Shown: piece after piece, positions 1 through 7,758 of the stretch
Numbering within the stretch: the stretch's first letter is position 1
Layout of the letters: each line of letters starts with the position of its first letter
Source of the DNA: Anthropogastromicrobium sp963626545
GTDB taxonomy: Bacteria; Bacillota; Clostridia; Lachnospirales; Lachnospiraceae
Length of the DNA: 13,432 bases
Direction: 5' to 3'
NCBI GenBank assembly: GCA_963626545.1
Contig: CAVFYJ010000089.1
Coordinates: 1-13,432, forward strand
Notes under the pieces: model-generated
Databases searched by the model: none
What the model was told of the DNA's origin: nothing
What the model saw: only the letters and a program-made list of their open reading frames with translations
Translations under genes and position numbers: made by a program

Positions 1-561
1 TCCGGTATTCAAGGGAAACTTTGCATGCTCGGCCATTCTATGACCGAGTTGTTGACAGAGTTTACAATGGTTTCTCCAAAAGTATTTGCGAAATACATTG
101 GATTTACAGAAGAGGAAGTTCAAAACCTGTGTATTACTTACGATTGCGATTTTCAAGAAGTCAAGCGTTGGTATGATGGCTATTTACTTGGAAATTATCA
201 GGTATACAACCCCAGAACAGTCGTCGAAGTGCTTCTTTGCAAACAATTTCAAAGCTATTGGTCCGAAACAGCTTCTTATGAAACCATTGTCCCATTAATC
301 AACATGGACTATGTCGGGCTAAAAACAGCTCTGATTAACATGCTCTCTGGTGCTTCTGTCAAAGTGAATACGATCACTTTTCAAAATGATACAATCAATA
401 TTCGAAACAAAGATGACGTATTGACTTATCCAATTCATCTAGGCTACCTTGGATACGATCAGACTCGGCATACGGCCTTTGTGCCAAACGAGGAAATCCG
501 CCAAGAACTTATGGTTGCAGTTGAAGATCGCATCTTGGACGAATCACCAATGTCTAATTGA
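1..561 (+). pseudogene. 3' remnant of AAA-ATPase-like / PD-(D/E)XK nuclease family protein, truncated at both ends here
   Basis: The frame is open from base 1, so the gene begins outside the window; the Met at base 25 is probably internal. The visible 186 codons resemble the C-terminal part of the AAA-ATPase-like domain (PF09820 type) found in many copies in Lachnospiraceae, Bacteroidales and spirochaetes. Recognisable blocks, numbered from Met25, are GFTEEEVQNLC (26-36), WYDGY (49-53), VYNPRTVVEVL (60-70), YWSET (78-82), a KDDVLTYPIHLGYLGYD stretch (128-144) and a PNEEIRQEL block (153-161). Full-length members continue for well over 150 residues into a DUF1703/PD-(D/E)XK nuclease-like domain. 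Here a stop comes about 17 residues after the PNEEIRQEL block, and a terminator follows 33 nt later. I infer a truncated, probably non-functional gene. The role of the family is not established; defence or mobile-element association has been proposed. The family assignment is from pattern recognition only. Confidence 0.7.
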
Positions 562-593
562 ACAATATGAAAAAAGTGAATTCTAATCTTAGA

Positions 594-641
594 AAAAAAG
601 TCAGCCACATGATACTTCTGTACCATGCAGCTGACTTTTTT
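594..641. terminator. Bidirectional intrinsic terminator between the ATPase remnant and ilvA
   Basis: AAAAAAGTCAGC at 594-605 is perfectly complementary to GCTGACTTTTTT at 630-641. The stem can continue inward through ATGATAC/GTACCAT with one mismatch. It ends in a T run when read on either strand, so it can stop the remnant gene (+) and the convergent ilvA transcript (-). Confidence 0.85.
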
Positions 642-685
642 GATTTTCTAATGTTTCTATAACATATTACAGATTTCTAATGATT

Positions 686-1903
686 TTACAGATTTGCTCT
701 GATTTCCTTTGGACGGAAGCCACCCTCTGCCAGTGCAGCGATGATCTCCTTCTTGTGGCTCTCGCCAAAGCTTTCCATGGTGATCTTTAACTCTACTGCG
801 GCGCTTCTGTTTGTGGTAACAAACTGGTTGTGATCAAGCTTGATGATGTTGCCCTTTACCTGTGCAATCAAAGAAGCAACCTTTGCCAGCTCGCCCGGTT
901 TATCCGGAAGCAGACAGGATACGGAGAAGATTCGACCTCTCTGAATTAAGCCGTGCTGTACAACAGAGGACATAGTGATGACATCCATGTTACCACCACT
1001 TAAGATGGAAACGATCTTCTTATTCTTTACATCCAGATGCTTAAGTGCCGCAACGGTCAGAAGACCGGAGTTTTCAACTACCATCTTGTGATTCTCGATC
1101 ATATCAAGGAATGCACCGATCAGTTCGTCATCCGGTACGGTGATGATCTGGTCTACGTTTTCTTTGATGTACGGGAACAGCTTATCGCCAGGGGTACGCA
1201 CTGCGGTACCATCTGCGATGGTGTTTACGCTTGGCAGGCTCACGATGTGGTCAGCCTTTAAGGACTCCTGCATGCAGTTTGCGCCCTCTGGCTCAACACC
1301 GATGATCTGGATCTTTGGATTGAGCATCTTTGCTAACGTGGAAACACCGGTACACAGTCCGCCGCCACCGATTGGGCAAAGAATATAGTCAACGGTTGGA
1401 AGCTCCTTGATGATCTCCATTGCGATACTTCCCTGTCCACATGCAACATCAAGGTCGTTGAAGGCATGGATAAAGGTATATCCATTCTCCTCTGCTAACT
1501 TCATTGCATGCTCACATGCATCATCGTACACATCTCCGTACAGAACAACCTCAGCGCCATAGCTCTTGGTGCGGTTGATCTTAATTAATGGCGTGCTGGT
1601 TGGCATAACGATAACTGCCTTTGCGTGATACAGCTTTGCTGCATAAGCAACACCCTGTGCGTGATTTCCTGCGGATGCGGTGATGATACCCTTTGCGCGG
1701 TCCTCCTCGCTTAAGGTAGAAATCTTGTAGTACGCACCTCTTACCTTGTAGGCTCCGGTGTACTGCATGTTCTCAGGCTTGAAATAGACCTTATTTCCAG
1801 TCTGGTTTGAGAAATACTCGCTGTACTTTAATTTTGTCTCCAGTGTGACGCGGCTGACGATCTCACTGGCTTCCTCAAATTTCTCTAATGTCAATTCTTC
1901 CAT
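686..1903 (-). CDS. ilvA: Threonine ammonia-lyase (threonine dehydratase) with C-terminal ACT domain
   Basis: This PLP enzyme converts L-threonine to 2-oxobutanoate and ammonia, the first step from threonine to isoleucine, or a catabolic route. With the start at 1903 the protein is 405 residues, normal for the short single-ACT form. Visible motifs are FKPENMQYTGAYKVRGA with the likely Schiff-base Lys53, SAGNHAQG (77-84), the glycine-rich phosphate loop GGGG (179-182), LSGGN (301-305), and an ACT domain from about 326 to the end beginning FSVSCLLPDKPGELA. The start was chosen because AAGAAAGG (1913-1920) lies 9 nt before this ATG; an ATG 15 codons upstream has only a poor site. The gene is 107 nt downstream of ftsY on the same strand with no clear promoter or terminator between, so it may be the last gene of that operon. 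The ACT domain suggests amino acid feedback, but biosynthetic versus catabolic use cannot be decided from sequence. The single ACT form is often annotated tdcB/ilvA interchangeably. Confidence 0.93.
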   Translation of the reverse strand: MEELTLEKFEEASEIVSRVTLETKLKYSEYFSNQTGNKVYFKPENMQYTGAYKVRGAYYKISTLSEEDRAKGIITASAGNHAQGVAYAAKLYHAKAVIVMPTSTPLIKINRTKSYGAEVVLYGDVYDDACEHAMKLAEENGYTFIHAFNDLDVACGQGSIAMEIIKELPTVDYILCPIGGGGLCTGVSTLAKMLNPKIQIIGVEPEGANCMQESLKADHIVSLPSVNTIADGTAVRTPGDKLFPYIKENVDQIITVPDDELIGAFLDMIENHKMVVENSGLLTVAALKHLDVKNKKIVSILSGGNMDVITMSSVVQHGLIQRGRIFSVSCLLPDKPGELAKVASLIAQVKGNIIKLDHNQFVTTNRSAAVELKITMESFGESHKKEIIAALAEGGFRPKEIRANL

Positions 1904-1912
1904 TTTCTCATG

Positions 1913-1920
1913 CCTTTCTT
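1913..1920 (-). promoter_or_regulatory. Ribosome binding site fixing the ilvA start
   Basis: The minus strand reads AAGAAAGG here, 9 nt upstream of the ATG at 1903. This favours the 405-residue start over the 420-residue alternative at 1948. Confidence 0.7.
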
Positions 1921-2010
1921 TTTGCTTGTTATGCGTTATTTGTTGCATTTTCTTTACTATATTGCATTTGCTGCTTTTGGCTGTACATTCCCTGTTCGAG
2001 CTTAGGGACT

Positions 2011-2958
2011 TTACTGCTCAGATGATGTGTCCTTGCGGTCAAACAGTGCGGTGACAAACTGCTCGGAGTTAAACTTTTGCAGGTCATCAATGCGCTCGCC
2101 GACGCCGATATACTTAACCGGAATGCCAAGCTCGGACTGAATCGCAACTGCAATTCCACCCTTTGCAGTTCCATCCATCTTTGTCAAGATAATACCGCTG
2201 ATATCAGCAACCTCCATAAATTGCTTTGCCTGAGAAAGCGCATTCTGACCTGTTGTTCCATCAAGAACCAGAAGGGTCTCTCTGTATGCTTCTGGGTACT
2301 CCTTGTCGATGATACGATTGATCTTTTTTAACTCTTCCATCAAGTTCTTCTTGTTATGGAGACGACCTGCGGTATCGCAAATCAATACATCGGTATTTCT
2401 GGCCTTTGCTGCCTGAACCGCATCGAAGATAACAGCTGCCGGATCGGAACCTTCCTTATGGGAAATGACACCGACATTGGCGCGCTTTCCCCACTCCTCC
2501 AACTGATCAATCGCTGCGGCACGGAAGGTATCGGCTGCTGCTAAGAGCACGCTGTTTCCCTGATCCTTTAACTGGTCGGCCAGCTTTCCGATGGATGTGG
2601 TCTTTCCAACGCCATTTACACCGATGACGAGCACAACGGACTTTCTATGCTCAAACTCGTAAGCGTTCTCGCCCAAATCCATCTGACGGCGGATGCTGTC
2701 GATTAAGACCTCCTTACACTCCTGAGGCTCCTTTAAATGAAGCTCCTTTACCTTCTGCTTCATATCGGCTAAGATCTTCTCGGTCGCATCGACACCCAGA
2801 TCACCCATAATCAGGATCTCCTCGATCTCCTCGTAGAAATCGTCATCAATGTCGGTAAATCCTCTGAAAACAGAGTCAATTCCGGAAACGATGCTGTTTC
2901 TTGTCTTTGTCAGACCTTCCTTTAAGCGGGCAAAAAATCCTTTTTTCTTTTCTTCCAT
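2011..2958 (-). CDS. ftsY: Signal recognition particle receptor FtsY (SRP GTPase)
   Basis: FtsY is the membrane-associated GTPase that pairs with Ffh of the signal recognition particle to deliver ribosomes making membrane proteins to SecYEG. The 315-residue protein has a short basic N-terminus (MEEKKKGFFARLKEGL) without the long acidic A domain seen in E. coli, then the helical N domain (about 15-95) and the G domain. Visible nucleotide motifs are GVNGVGKTT (113-121), DTFRAAA (143-149), DTAGR (195-199), TKMDG (259-263) and the closing GVGERIDDL (286-294). The short N-terminus is usual for Gram-positive FtsY. It follows smc by 36 nt, the common smc-ftsY pairing of Firmicutes, and has AGAGGTGG just before its ATG. 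No ffh/ylxM follows; the next gene is ilvA. Confidence 0.97.
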   Translation of the reverse strand: MEEKKKGFFARLKEGLTKTRNSIVSGIDSVFRGFTDIDDDFYEEIEEILIMGDLGVDATEKILADMKQKVKELHLKEPQECKEVLIDSIRRQMDLGENAYEFEHRKSVVLVIGVNGVGKTTSIGKLADQLKDQGNSVLLAAADTFRAAAIDQLEEWGKRANVGVISHKEGSDPAAVIFDAVQAAKARNTDVLICDTAGRLHNKKNLMEELKKINRIIDKEYPEAYRETLLVLDGTTGQNALSQAKQFMEVADISGIILTKMDGTAKGGIAVAIQSELGIPVKYIGVGERIDDLQKFNSEQFVTALFDRKDTSSEQ

Positions 2959-2994
2959 AGTCCACCTCTATCTATTCCTGTGTTTTTACTTTTA

Positions 2995-5900
2995 TTACTT
3001 ATCGAGATCCTTCTCAATCAGATTAACGCTGACCAACGTGGAGACACCCTTCTCCTGCATCGTGATACCGTACAGACGATCCGCCGATGTCATGGTGCCA
3101 CGTCGGTGCGTGATTACGATAAACTGTGTATTTGCCGTCAGCTTATGCAGATAATTGGCAAAACGGCCTACATTGGAATCGTCAAGCGCAGCCTCGATCT
3201 CATCAAGAAGACAGAATGGAGACGGCTTTAAATTCTGGATGGCAAACATTAGCGCAATCGCCGTCAGTGCCTTCTCACCACCGGAAAGCTGCATCATATT
3301 CTGAAGCTTCTTGCCCGGCGGCTGTGAGATGATGCGAATACCGGCCTCGATGACATCCTCGTCCTCAACTAGCTCAAGTGTACCTTTTCCGCCTCCGAAC
3401 AGTTCTTTAAAGACGCGGTCAAACTCGACGCGAATCTCCTCAAACTTTTCCTTAAACTGTTTTCGCATACCTTCATCTAATTCCTCGATGACTTTCTGCA
3501 AGGTCTTCTCGGACTCAATCAGATCCTCATACTGGGTCTTCATAAAGGTATAGCGCTCGGACATTTCCTTAAACTCGTCGATTGCACTGACGTTGACGTT
3601 TCCAAGTCCGCGGATGCTCTTCTTGAGTTCGTTGATGTGGTCCTTAAGTTCAGCAAGCGGCCGCTCACTCTTTGCCGATGCTTTGGCATCGCTCGGGCGA
3701 AGCTCATATTCTTCCCACAAATACTCTGCCAACTCGTCAAGGCGATCCTCGAAGCGCTCCTTTTGGTTGTTCATGCGAAGCAGATCGCGGTCGAGCGCAG
3801 ACAGTCTCGTGGAGAGTTCCTCTCGTTTTGCAAAAAAGCCCTTTAACGATTCGTTCGCGCGGTTGCGGCGCTCGCTCACCTGTGCCAGCTCTGCTTCCTT
3901 TTGCTTTTGGGTTTGCTCTAAGCTTTCAATTTGCTTTTGAACCTCGTCGATCTGTGCCGTTTTCTCTGCTACAGCCTCCTCGCACTCGGCAAGTGTTGTT
4001 TGCAGCTCGTCTTGTTCTGCCTTTCGCTTGTCCACTTCCTGCGCCATACGGCGGATATTTTCGAGAATAAACTGCTCCTGCTGCTTAAGCTGTAACTGCT
4101 TAGCACCCAGATCGGAAATCTCTTTCGTGAGTGCATCGCGCTGTTTGATCATCTCATCGACAAAGCTCTGGTTACGGTCGGCGCTGTCTCTGGACTCATC
4201 GCCTGCAGACTCCAGTTCCTTGATGGAACCTGCGACCTGCTCGTAGCTGGCCTTGATGCGTTCCAGCTTTCCTTCCTGCAATACAAGTTCATTATTTAAA
4301 TGCTCGCGATCCTTTATGATCTCCTCGACACGCTGGGTCGCCTCCCGCATACGAAGACGTCCTTCGGTCTCCTTTAATGTCAGATTTTGAATCTCATTTT
4401 GCTGCTTTTGAACCTGCTGCGACAGCGTGTTTGCTTTCTTTTCCGATTCCTCAAAGCGGGCAGCGAGCTTTTTTAATTGCTCAGTTTCTTTCTTGATCTT
4501 GGTCTCAAGTTCTTCTAGTTCTCGATTTCGACCAAGAAGATTGCTGTTATTCTTGAACGCACCTCCGGTCATGGAGCCGCCCGGATTTAACAATTCACCC
4601 TCAAGGGTAACGATGCGAAGGCTTCTTCGAAACTTTGCAGAGACTTTAAGTCCATGGTCGATTGTATCGACTACCACAATTCTTCCAAGAAGAAATTGCA
4701 CGAGCTTTTTGTAGGTGTCCTCTGTCTTAACAAGGCTGCTCGCCAGTCCAATGACACCCGGCTCTTTTAAAGCATCCTTCTGTGCAAATTCATCGCGCAC
4801 AGTGATCGCATCGAGCGGACGGAAGGTTGCTCGTCCAAAGCGTCCCTGCTTTAAATACTCAATCAAACGCTTTGCGGTCTGCTCGGTGTCGGTGACGATG
4901 TTTTGAATCGCACCGCCAAGTGCCGTCTCGACTGCAGTCTCATAGCGCTTCTCTACATGAATCAGATCGGCCACAACGCCATGAATACCAGGATTTTGGT
5001 TTCGTACCTCCATAACCTTTCGGATGCTGTTTCCATAGCCCTCGTAGCGCTCGGCTAGATTGCGAAGCGACTCGGCACGTGTCACAGATACCTGATGGAG
5101 ACGACGCTGCTCATAATACTCGTTTTGCAGCTGTTCTCTTGTCTTTTGCTCTGTCTCAAGGGATGCGACTGCTTCGCGCTGCTTCTCTGCCAATTCTGTC
5201 TTTTTCTGTGAAATCGCCTTATAGGACTGCTCGCTCTCGGTCGCGCGCTTCTGCCAGATTGATTCCTCGGTCTTACTCTCTAAGAGTCTGCGATTCATCT
5301 GCGCCTGTTCGGTCTTTGCCTGCTCAAGAAGGGTCTGATACTTTTGCAATTCACCGACAAAGGAAGACTTTTCATTTAACAGGGAAATCATCTTTCCCTG
5401 ATCGTCCTTTAACGCCTGCTGGTAAGTCGCAAGTCCGTCCTGCACCTGAATGAGAACGCTCTGTGCACCATCTTTCTTAGCAGTTGTATCGTAAATCTCA
5501 CGGCTGCACTCCTGGCGCTTTTTCTGTTCTTCATTTACCTGCGCACTGTACTCTTCTTGCTCTTTTTCAAGCGTTTCAATACGCTCAGCGGTGTGGGTGC
5601 GTCTTAAATATTCGGTATTAATCTGTTCCTTTAATACGTTGACGGCGCCCTCTTTTTCCTGACGCTCGGTCTGACAGGCGGTACTTTCATCGCGAAGCGC
5701 CGTAATCTGTTCCTCAAGACGGTTAAAGCTGTCCTGTTGGTGCTCATACTTTGCCTTTAACGCCTCGCTGCTGCGATTGGTGTCATTGTAATCTCTTGTC
5801 GTGATGGCAAGATTTTTTTCGAGTGCTGAAAGATCACTTTCAAGCTTGCCGCTCTCCACCGCGTAGGCATCGATATCATACTGCTTTAACTCATCGCGAA

Positions 5901-6552
5901 GCTTCAAATATTCCTTTGCTGCCGCTGCCTGACGCTCCAATGGGCCTACCTGTCTGGACAACTCGGACATGATGTCGTTTAAGCGCACCATATTTGCCTG
6001 CTCACTCTCGAGCTTTTTCTTGGCAGCTGCCTTGCGGCGCTTAAACTTCACGATACCAGCCGCCTCGTCAAAGAGTTCACGGCGATCCTCTGGCTTACCA
6101 CTTAAGATCTTGTCAATCTGACCCTGTCCGATAATTGAATAGCCCTCTTTTCCGATACCGGTATCGTAGAAAAGCTCGGTGACATCCTTTAAACGGCACT
6201 GTGTTCCGTTCAGGCGATACTCGCTCTCACCGGAGCGATAGATTCGTCTGGACACGGTGACTTCATTGTAATCCAGATTTAGATGGCGGTCGGTGTTGTC
6301 AAAGGTAATAGCCACGCTGGCGTAGCCCTGCGGCTTTCGGTTCTGCGTTCCGGAAAAGATAACGTCCTGCATGTTAGCACCACGAAGCTGCTTAGAGCTT
6401 TGCTCTCCGAGTACCCAGCGCACGGCATCGGCGACGTTGCTCTTTCCACTTCCGTTTGGCCCGACAATACAGGTGATTCCATTGTGGAACTCAAACAACG
6501 TCTTGTTTGCAAATGACTTAAAGCCTTGCACCTCAATACTTTTTAAATACAT
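2995..6552 (-). CDS. smc: Chromosome partition/condensation ATPase Smc
   Basis: Smc is the ATPase of the bacterial condensin complex, working with ScpA and ScpB to organise and segregate the chromosome. Its 1185 residues match the usual length of about 1190. The order is an N-terminal head with Walker A GPNGSGKSN (31-39), a first long coiled coil rich in E, K, Q and R (about 165-510), a hinge (about 515-670, including NPGIHGVVADLI and GGSMTGGAFK), a second coiled coil (about 675-1020), and a C-terminal head with ABC signature LSGGEKAL (1089-1096), Walker B CLLDE (1114-1118) and a switch His in VITHRR. No frameshift or missing motif is seen. The gene sits 34 nt after rnc and 36 nt before ftsY, so co-transcription is expected. 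The sequence before the ATG (GTGAGAATAATCTTTT) is a poor Shine-Dalgarno, unlike its neighbours, which suggests low translation or coupling to rnc. Confidence 0.98.
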   Translation of the reverse strand: MYLKSIEVQGFKSFANKTLFEFHNGITCIVGPNGSGKSNVADAVRWVLGEQSSKQLRGANMQDVIFSGTQNRKPQGYASVAITFDNTDRHLNLDYNEVTVSRRIYRSGESEYRLNGTQCRLKDVTELFYDTGIGKEGYSIIGQGQIDKILSGKPEDRRELFDEAAGIVKFKRRKAAAKKKLESEQANMVRLNDIMSELSRQVGPLERQAAAAKEYLKLRDELKQYDIDAYAVESGKLESDLSALEKNLAITTRDYNDTNRSSEALKAKYEHQQDSFNRLEEQITALRDESTACQTERQEKEGAVNVLKEQINTEYLRRTHTAERIETLEKEQEEYSAQVNEEQKKRQECSREIYDTTAKKDGAQSVLIQVQDGLATYQQALKDDQGKMISLLNEKSSFVGELQKYQTLLEQAKTEQAQMNRRLLESKTEESIWQKRATESEQSYKAISQKKTELAEKQREAVASLETEQKTREQLQNEYYEQRRLHQVSVTRAESLRNLAERYEGYGNSIRKVMEVRNQNPGIHGVVADLIHVEKRYETAVETALGGAIQNIVTDTEQTAKRLIEYLKQGRFGRATFRPLDAITVRDEFAQKDALKEPGVIGLASSLVKTEDTYKKLVQFLLGRIVVVDTIDHGLKVSAKFRRSLRIVTLEGELLNPGGSMTGGAFKNNSNLLGRNRELEELETKIKKETEQLKKLAARFEESEKKANTLSQQVQKQQNEIQNLTLKETEGRLRMREATQRVEEIIKDREHLNNELVLQEGKLERIKASYEQVAGSIKELESAGDESRDSADRNQSFVDEMIKQRDALTKEISDLGAKQLQLKQQEQFILENIRRMAQEVDKRKAEQDELQTTLAECEEAVAEKTAQIDEVQKQIESLEQTQKQKEAELAQVSERRNRANESLKGFFAKREELSTRLSALDRDLLRMNNQKERFEDRLDELAEYLWEEYELRPSDAKASAKSERPLAELKDHINELKKSIRGLGNVNVSAIDEFKEMSERYTFMKTQYEDLIESEKTLQKVIEELDEGMRKQFKEKFEEIRVEFDRVFKELFGGGKGTLELVEDEDVIEAGIRIISQPPGKKLQNMMQLSGGEKALTAIALMFAIQNLKPSPFCLLDEIEAALDDSNVGRFANYLHKLTANTQFIVITHRRGTMTSADRLYGITMQEKGVSTLVSVNLIEKDLDK

Positions 6553-6586
6553 AAAAGATTATTCTCACTTTATTTTTTTCTGCGTC

Positions 6587-7256
6587 TTATGCGTTTGCCT
6601 TCTGAAGCATCAGAATGGTCTCATAGGCTGCCAGCTGCTGTGCGCCCTTTTTGGTATGGCCTACGCCTACGCCAAATGCCTTGTCGCCAATCTTTGCCTG
6701 CATACGAAACTTCTTGTCGTGATCCGGTCCCTCTTCTGCAAGAAGTTCATAGGACAACGGCTCATTAAAGTCTCTCTGCACGATTTCCTGAAGGATAGTT
6801 TTGCTATCGTAAAAGAGCTTTTTATTTTCCAGATCGTTTAAGACAAAACGGACAATAAANNNNNNNNNNNNNNNNNNNNNNNNNNGCTCCAATCAGCGCT
6901 TCCATGGCATCGGATGTGATGGATGCTCTGAGTCTTCCACCTGTGGAGTCCTCTCCATTTCCAAGGCGAAGGTATTTTCCAAGGGAAATGGCCTCGGCAC
7001 ACATCGCCAGTGACTGTTCACAGACAATGCTTGCACGCAGCTTCGTCAGCTCGCCCTCCGGATATTCCTTATAATTGTGGAACAAAAAATCGCTCGACAC
7101 AAGCTCAAGTACGGCATCCCCCAAAAATTCCAGACGCTCGTTATCGTGTCTTTTTCCTGCATAATGCTCGTGCGCATATGAGCTGTGCGTCAGGGCAAGT
7201 TCTAACAGCTTCGGATCCTGAAACGTATATCCGACTGTTTTTTCCAGTTCACTCAT
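6587..7256 (-). CDS. rnc: Ribonuclease III, interrupted by an assembly gap
   Basis: RNase III cuts double-stranded RNA in rRNA precursors, mRNAs and antisense duplexes. Before the gap (123 residues) lies the nuclease domain: ALTHSSYAHE, then NERLEFLGD with acidic residues Glu40, Glu43 and Asp47, and SDAMEALIG with Asp116 and Glu119. These match the E. coli catalytic residues E38, E41, D45, D114 and E117. After the gap lies the end of that domain (FIVRFVLNDLENK) and a double-stranded RNA binding domain starting KTILQEIVQ and ending KKGAQQLAAYETILMLQ. The two halves are in different frames as printed. Alignment by memory to B. subtilis RNase III predicts 13 residues between the flanking Gly and Phe, or about 37 missing nt instead of 26 N, and 37 restores the frame. 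The intact protein would be about 227 residues. The start has a strong AGAGGAGG site. I read the gene as intact in the organism. Confidence 0.95.
6860..6885. other. Assembly gap (26 N) inside rnc
   Basis: Twenty-six undetermined bases lie within the RNase III coding region. The gap length is not consistent with the reading frames on its two sides; the real missing length should be 1 modulo 3, most likely 37. Confidence 0.95.
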
Positions 7257-7365
7257 AATTCCTCCTCTAATTAAAACAACCTAAACGAAATAAGCGAAAA
7301 TTGTGAAAATTGTGAAACTAACGAAATGAAAATTGAAAACATAAAAAGTTAGAAATGAAAAGACA

Positions 7366-7392
7366 GAGCCGCAAGGATTACCCTCGCAGCTC
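7366..7392 (-). terminator. Candidate weak terminator or attenuator hairpin between acpP and rnc
   Basis: The minus strand can form an 11-bp stem (GAGCTGCGAGG / CCTTGCGGCTC, with two G-T wobble pairs) around a 5-nt loop, starting 18 nt after the acpP stop. The sequence after it (TGTCTTTTCATTTC) is T-rich but broken, so termination would probably be partial. That would let abundant acpP mRNA be made while reducing rnc, smc and ftsY. This is inferred from the fold read by eye. Confidence 0.5.
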
Positions 7393-7409
7393 ATGTACCA
7401 GTCTTCTTT

Positions 7410-7646
7410 TTACGCCATCGTATCGTTAATCAGTTCGTACACATCGCCAACGGTTGCCAGATTTTTGTCCTCGAGTTCTTCCTGCGGAACGGTGATTCCC
7501 AACTCATCCTCGATTCCCATGATGATCTCAACCGCATCCAATGAATCAGCTCCGAGATCCTCCAGCAATCTCGTATCCATTGTGATTTCGTCCTCCTCGA
7601 CGTCTAAAACCTCAGCAATGATTTTCTGCAATGTTTCGAATTCCAT
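7410..7646 (-). CDS. acpP: Acyl carrier protein
   Basis: ACP carries growing acyl chains on a 4'-phosphopantetheine arm for fatty acid and phospholipid synthesis. The 78-residue acidic protein has the four-helix ACP pattern and the modification motif GADSLD with Ser35 as the attachment site, followed by AVEIIMGIEDELGI. The ATG at 7646 is chosen: the minus strand carries AAAGG about 9 nt before it, whereas the GTG at 7655 overlaps that binding site. It follows plsX by 112 nt and precedes rnc; fabD and fabG, which lie between plsX and acpP in Bacillus, are absent here. The upstream spacer is strikingly poor in T on the coding strand, which should keep the leader unstructured and suit a highly translated protein. 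Confidence 0.96.
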   Translation of the reverse strand: MEFETLQKIIAEVLDVEEDEITMDTRLLEDLGADSLDAVEIIMGIEDELGITVPQEELEDKNLATVGDVYELINDTMA

Positions 7647-7655
7647 ACAAGCCAC

Positions 7656-7660
7656 CCTTT
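7656..7660 (-). promoter_or_regulatory. Ribosome binding site fixing the acpP start
   Basis: AAAGG on the minus strand, 9 nt before the ATG at 7646. Its position rules out the GTG at 7655 as the working start. Confidence 0.6.
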
Positions 7661-7758
7661 CTTATACTTTCTTTGTTTTTTGTTTTGATGTTGTTTTTTT
7701 GCTCTTGTTCTTGTTTTTGCTTTCGCTTTAATTTTGATTTTTTGGTTTGATTCTTGTC

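Noticed and set aside
1929..1988. 19-codon minus-strand open frame before ilvA (MYSQKQQMQYSKENATNNA) as a leader peptide
   Set aside because: It is rich in Gln and Asn and lacks Ile, Val, Leu and a Thr run; there is no attenuator hairpin, and its Shine-Dalgarno spacing is too short.
3672..4070. Plus-strand open frames of about 115-132 codons inside smc (also 5079-5453)
   Set aside because: They are antisense to a complete, well-recognised smc and their composition is that of reversed coiled-coil codons.
6587..7256. Genuine frameshift in rnc
   Set aside because: The frame change coincides exactly with the run of N; the residues on both sides are conserved and a 37-nt gap removes the shift.
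7296..7317. GAAAATTGT tandem repeat as an iteron or CRISPR-like unit
   Set aside because: There are only two copies of a 9-nt A/T-rich unit with no spacers; more likely low complexity. No CRISPR array is present in the window.
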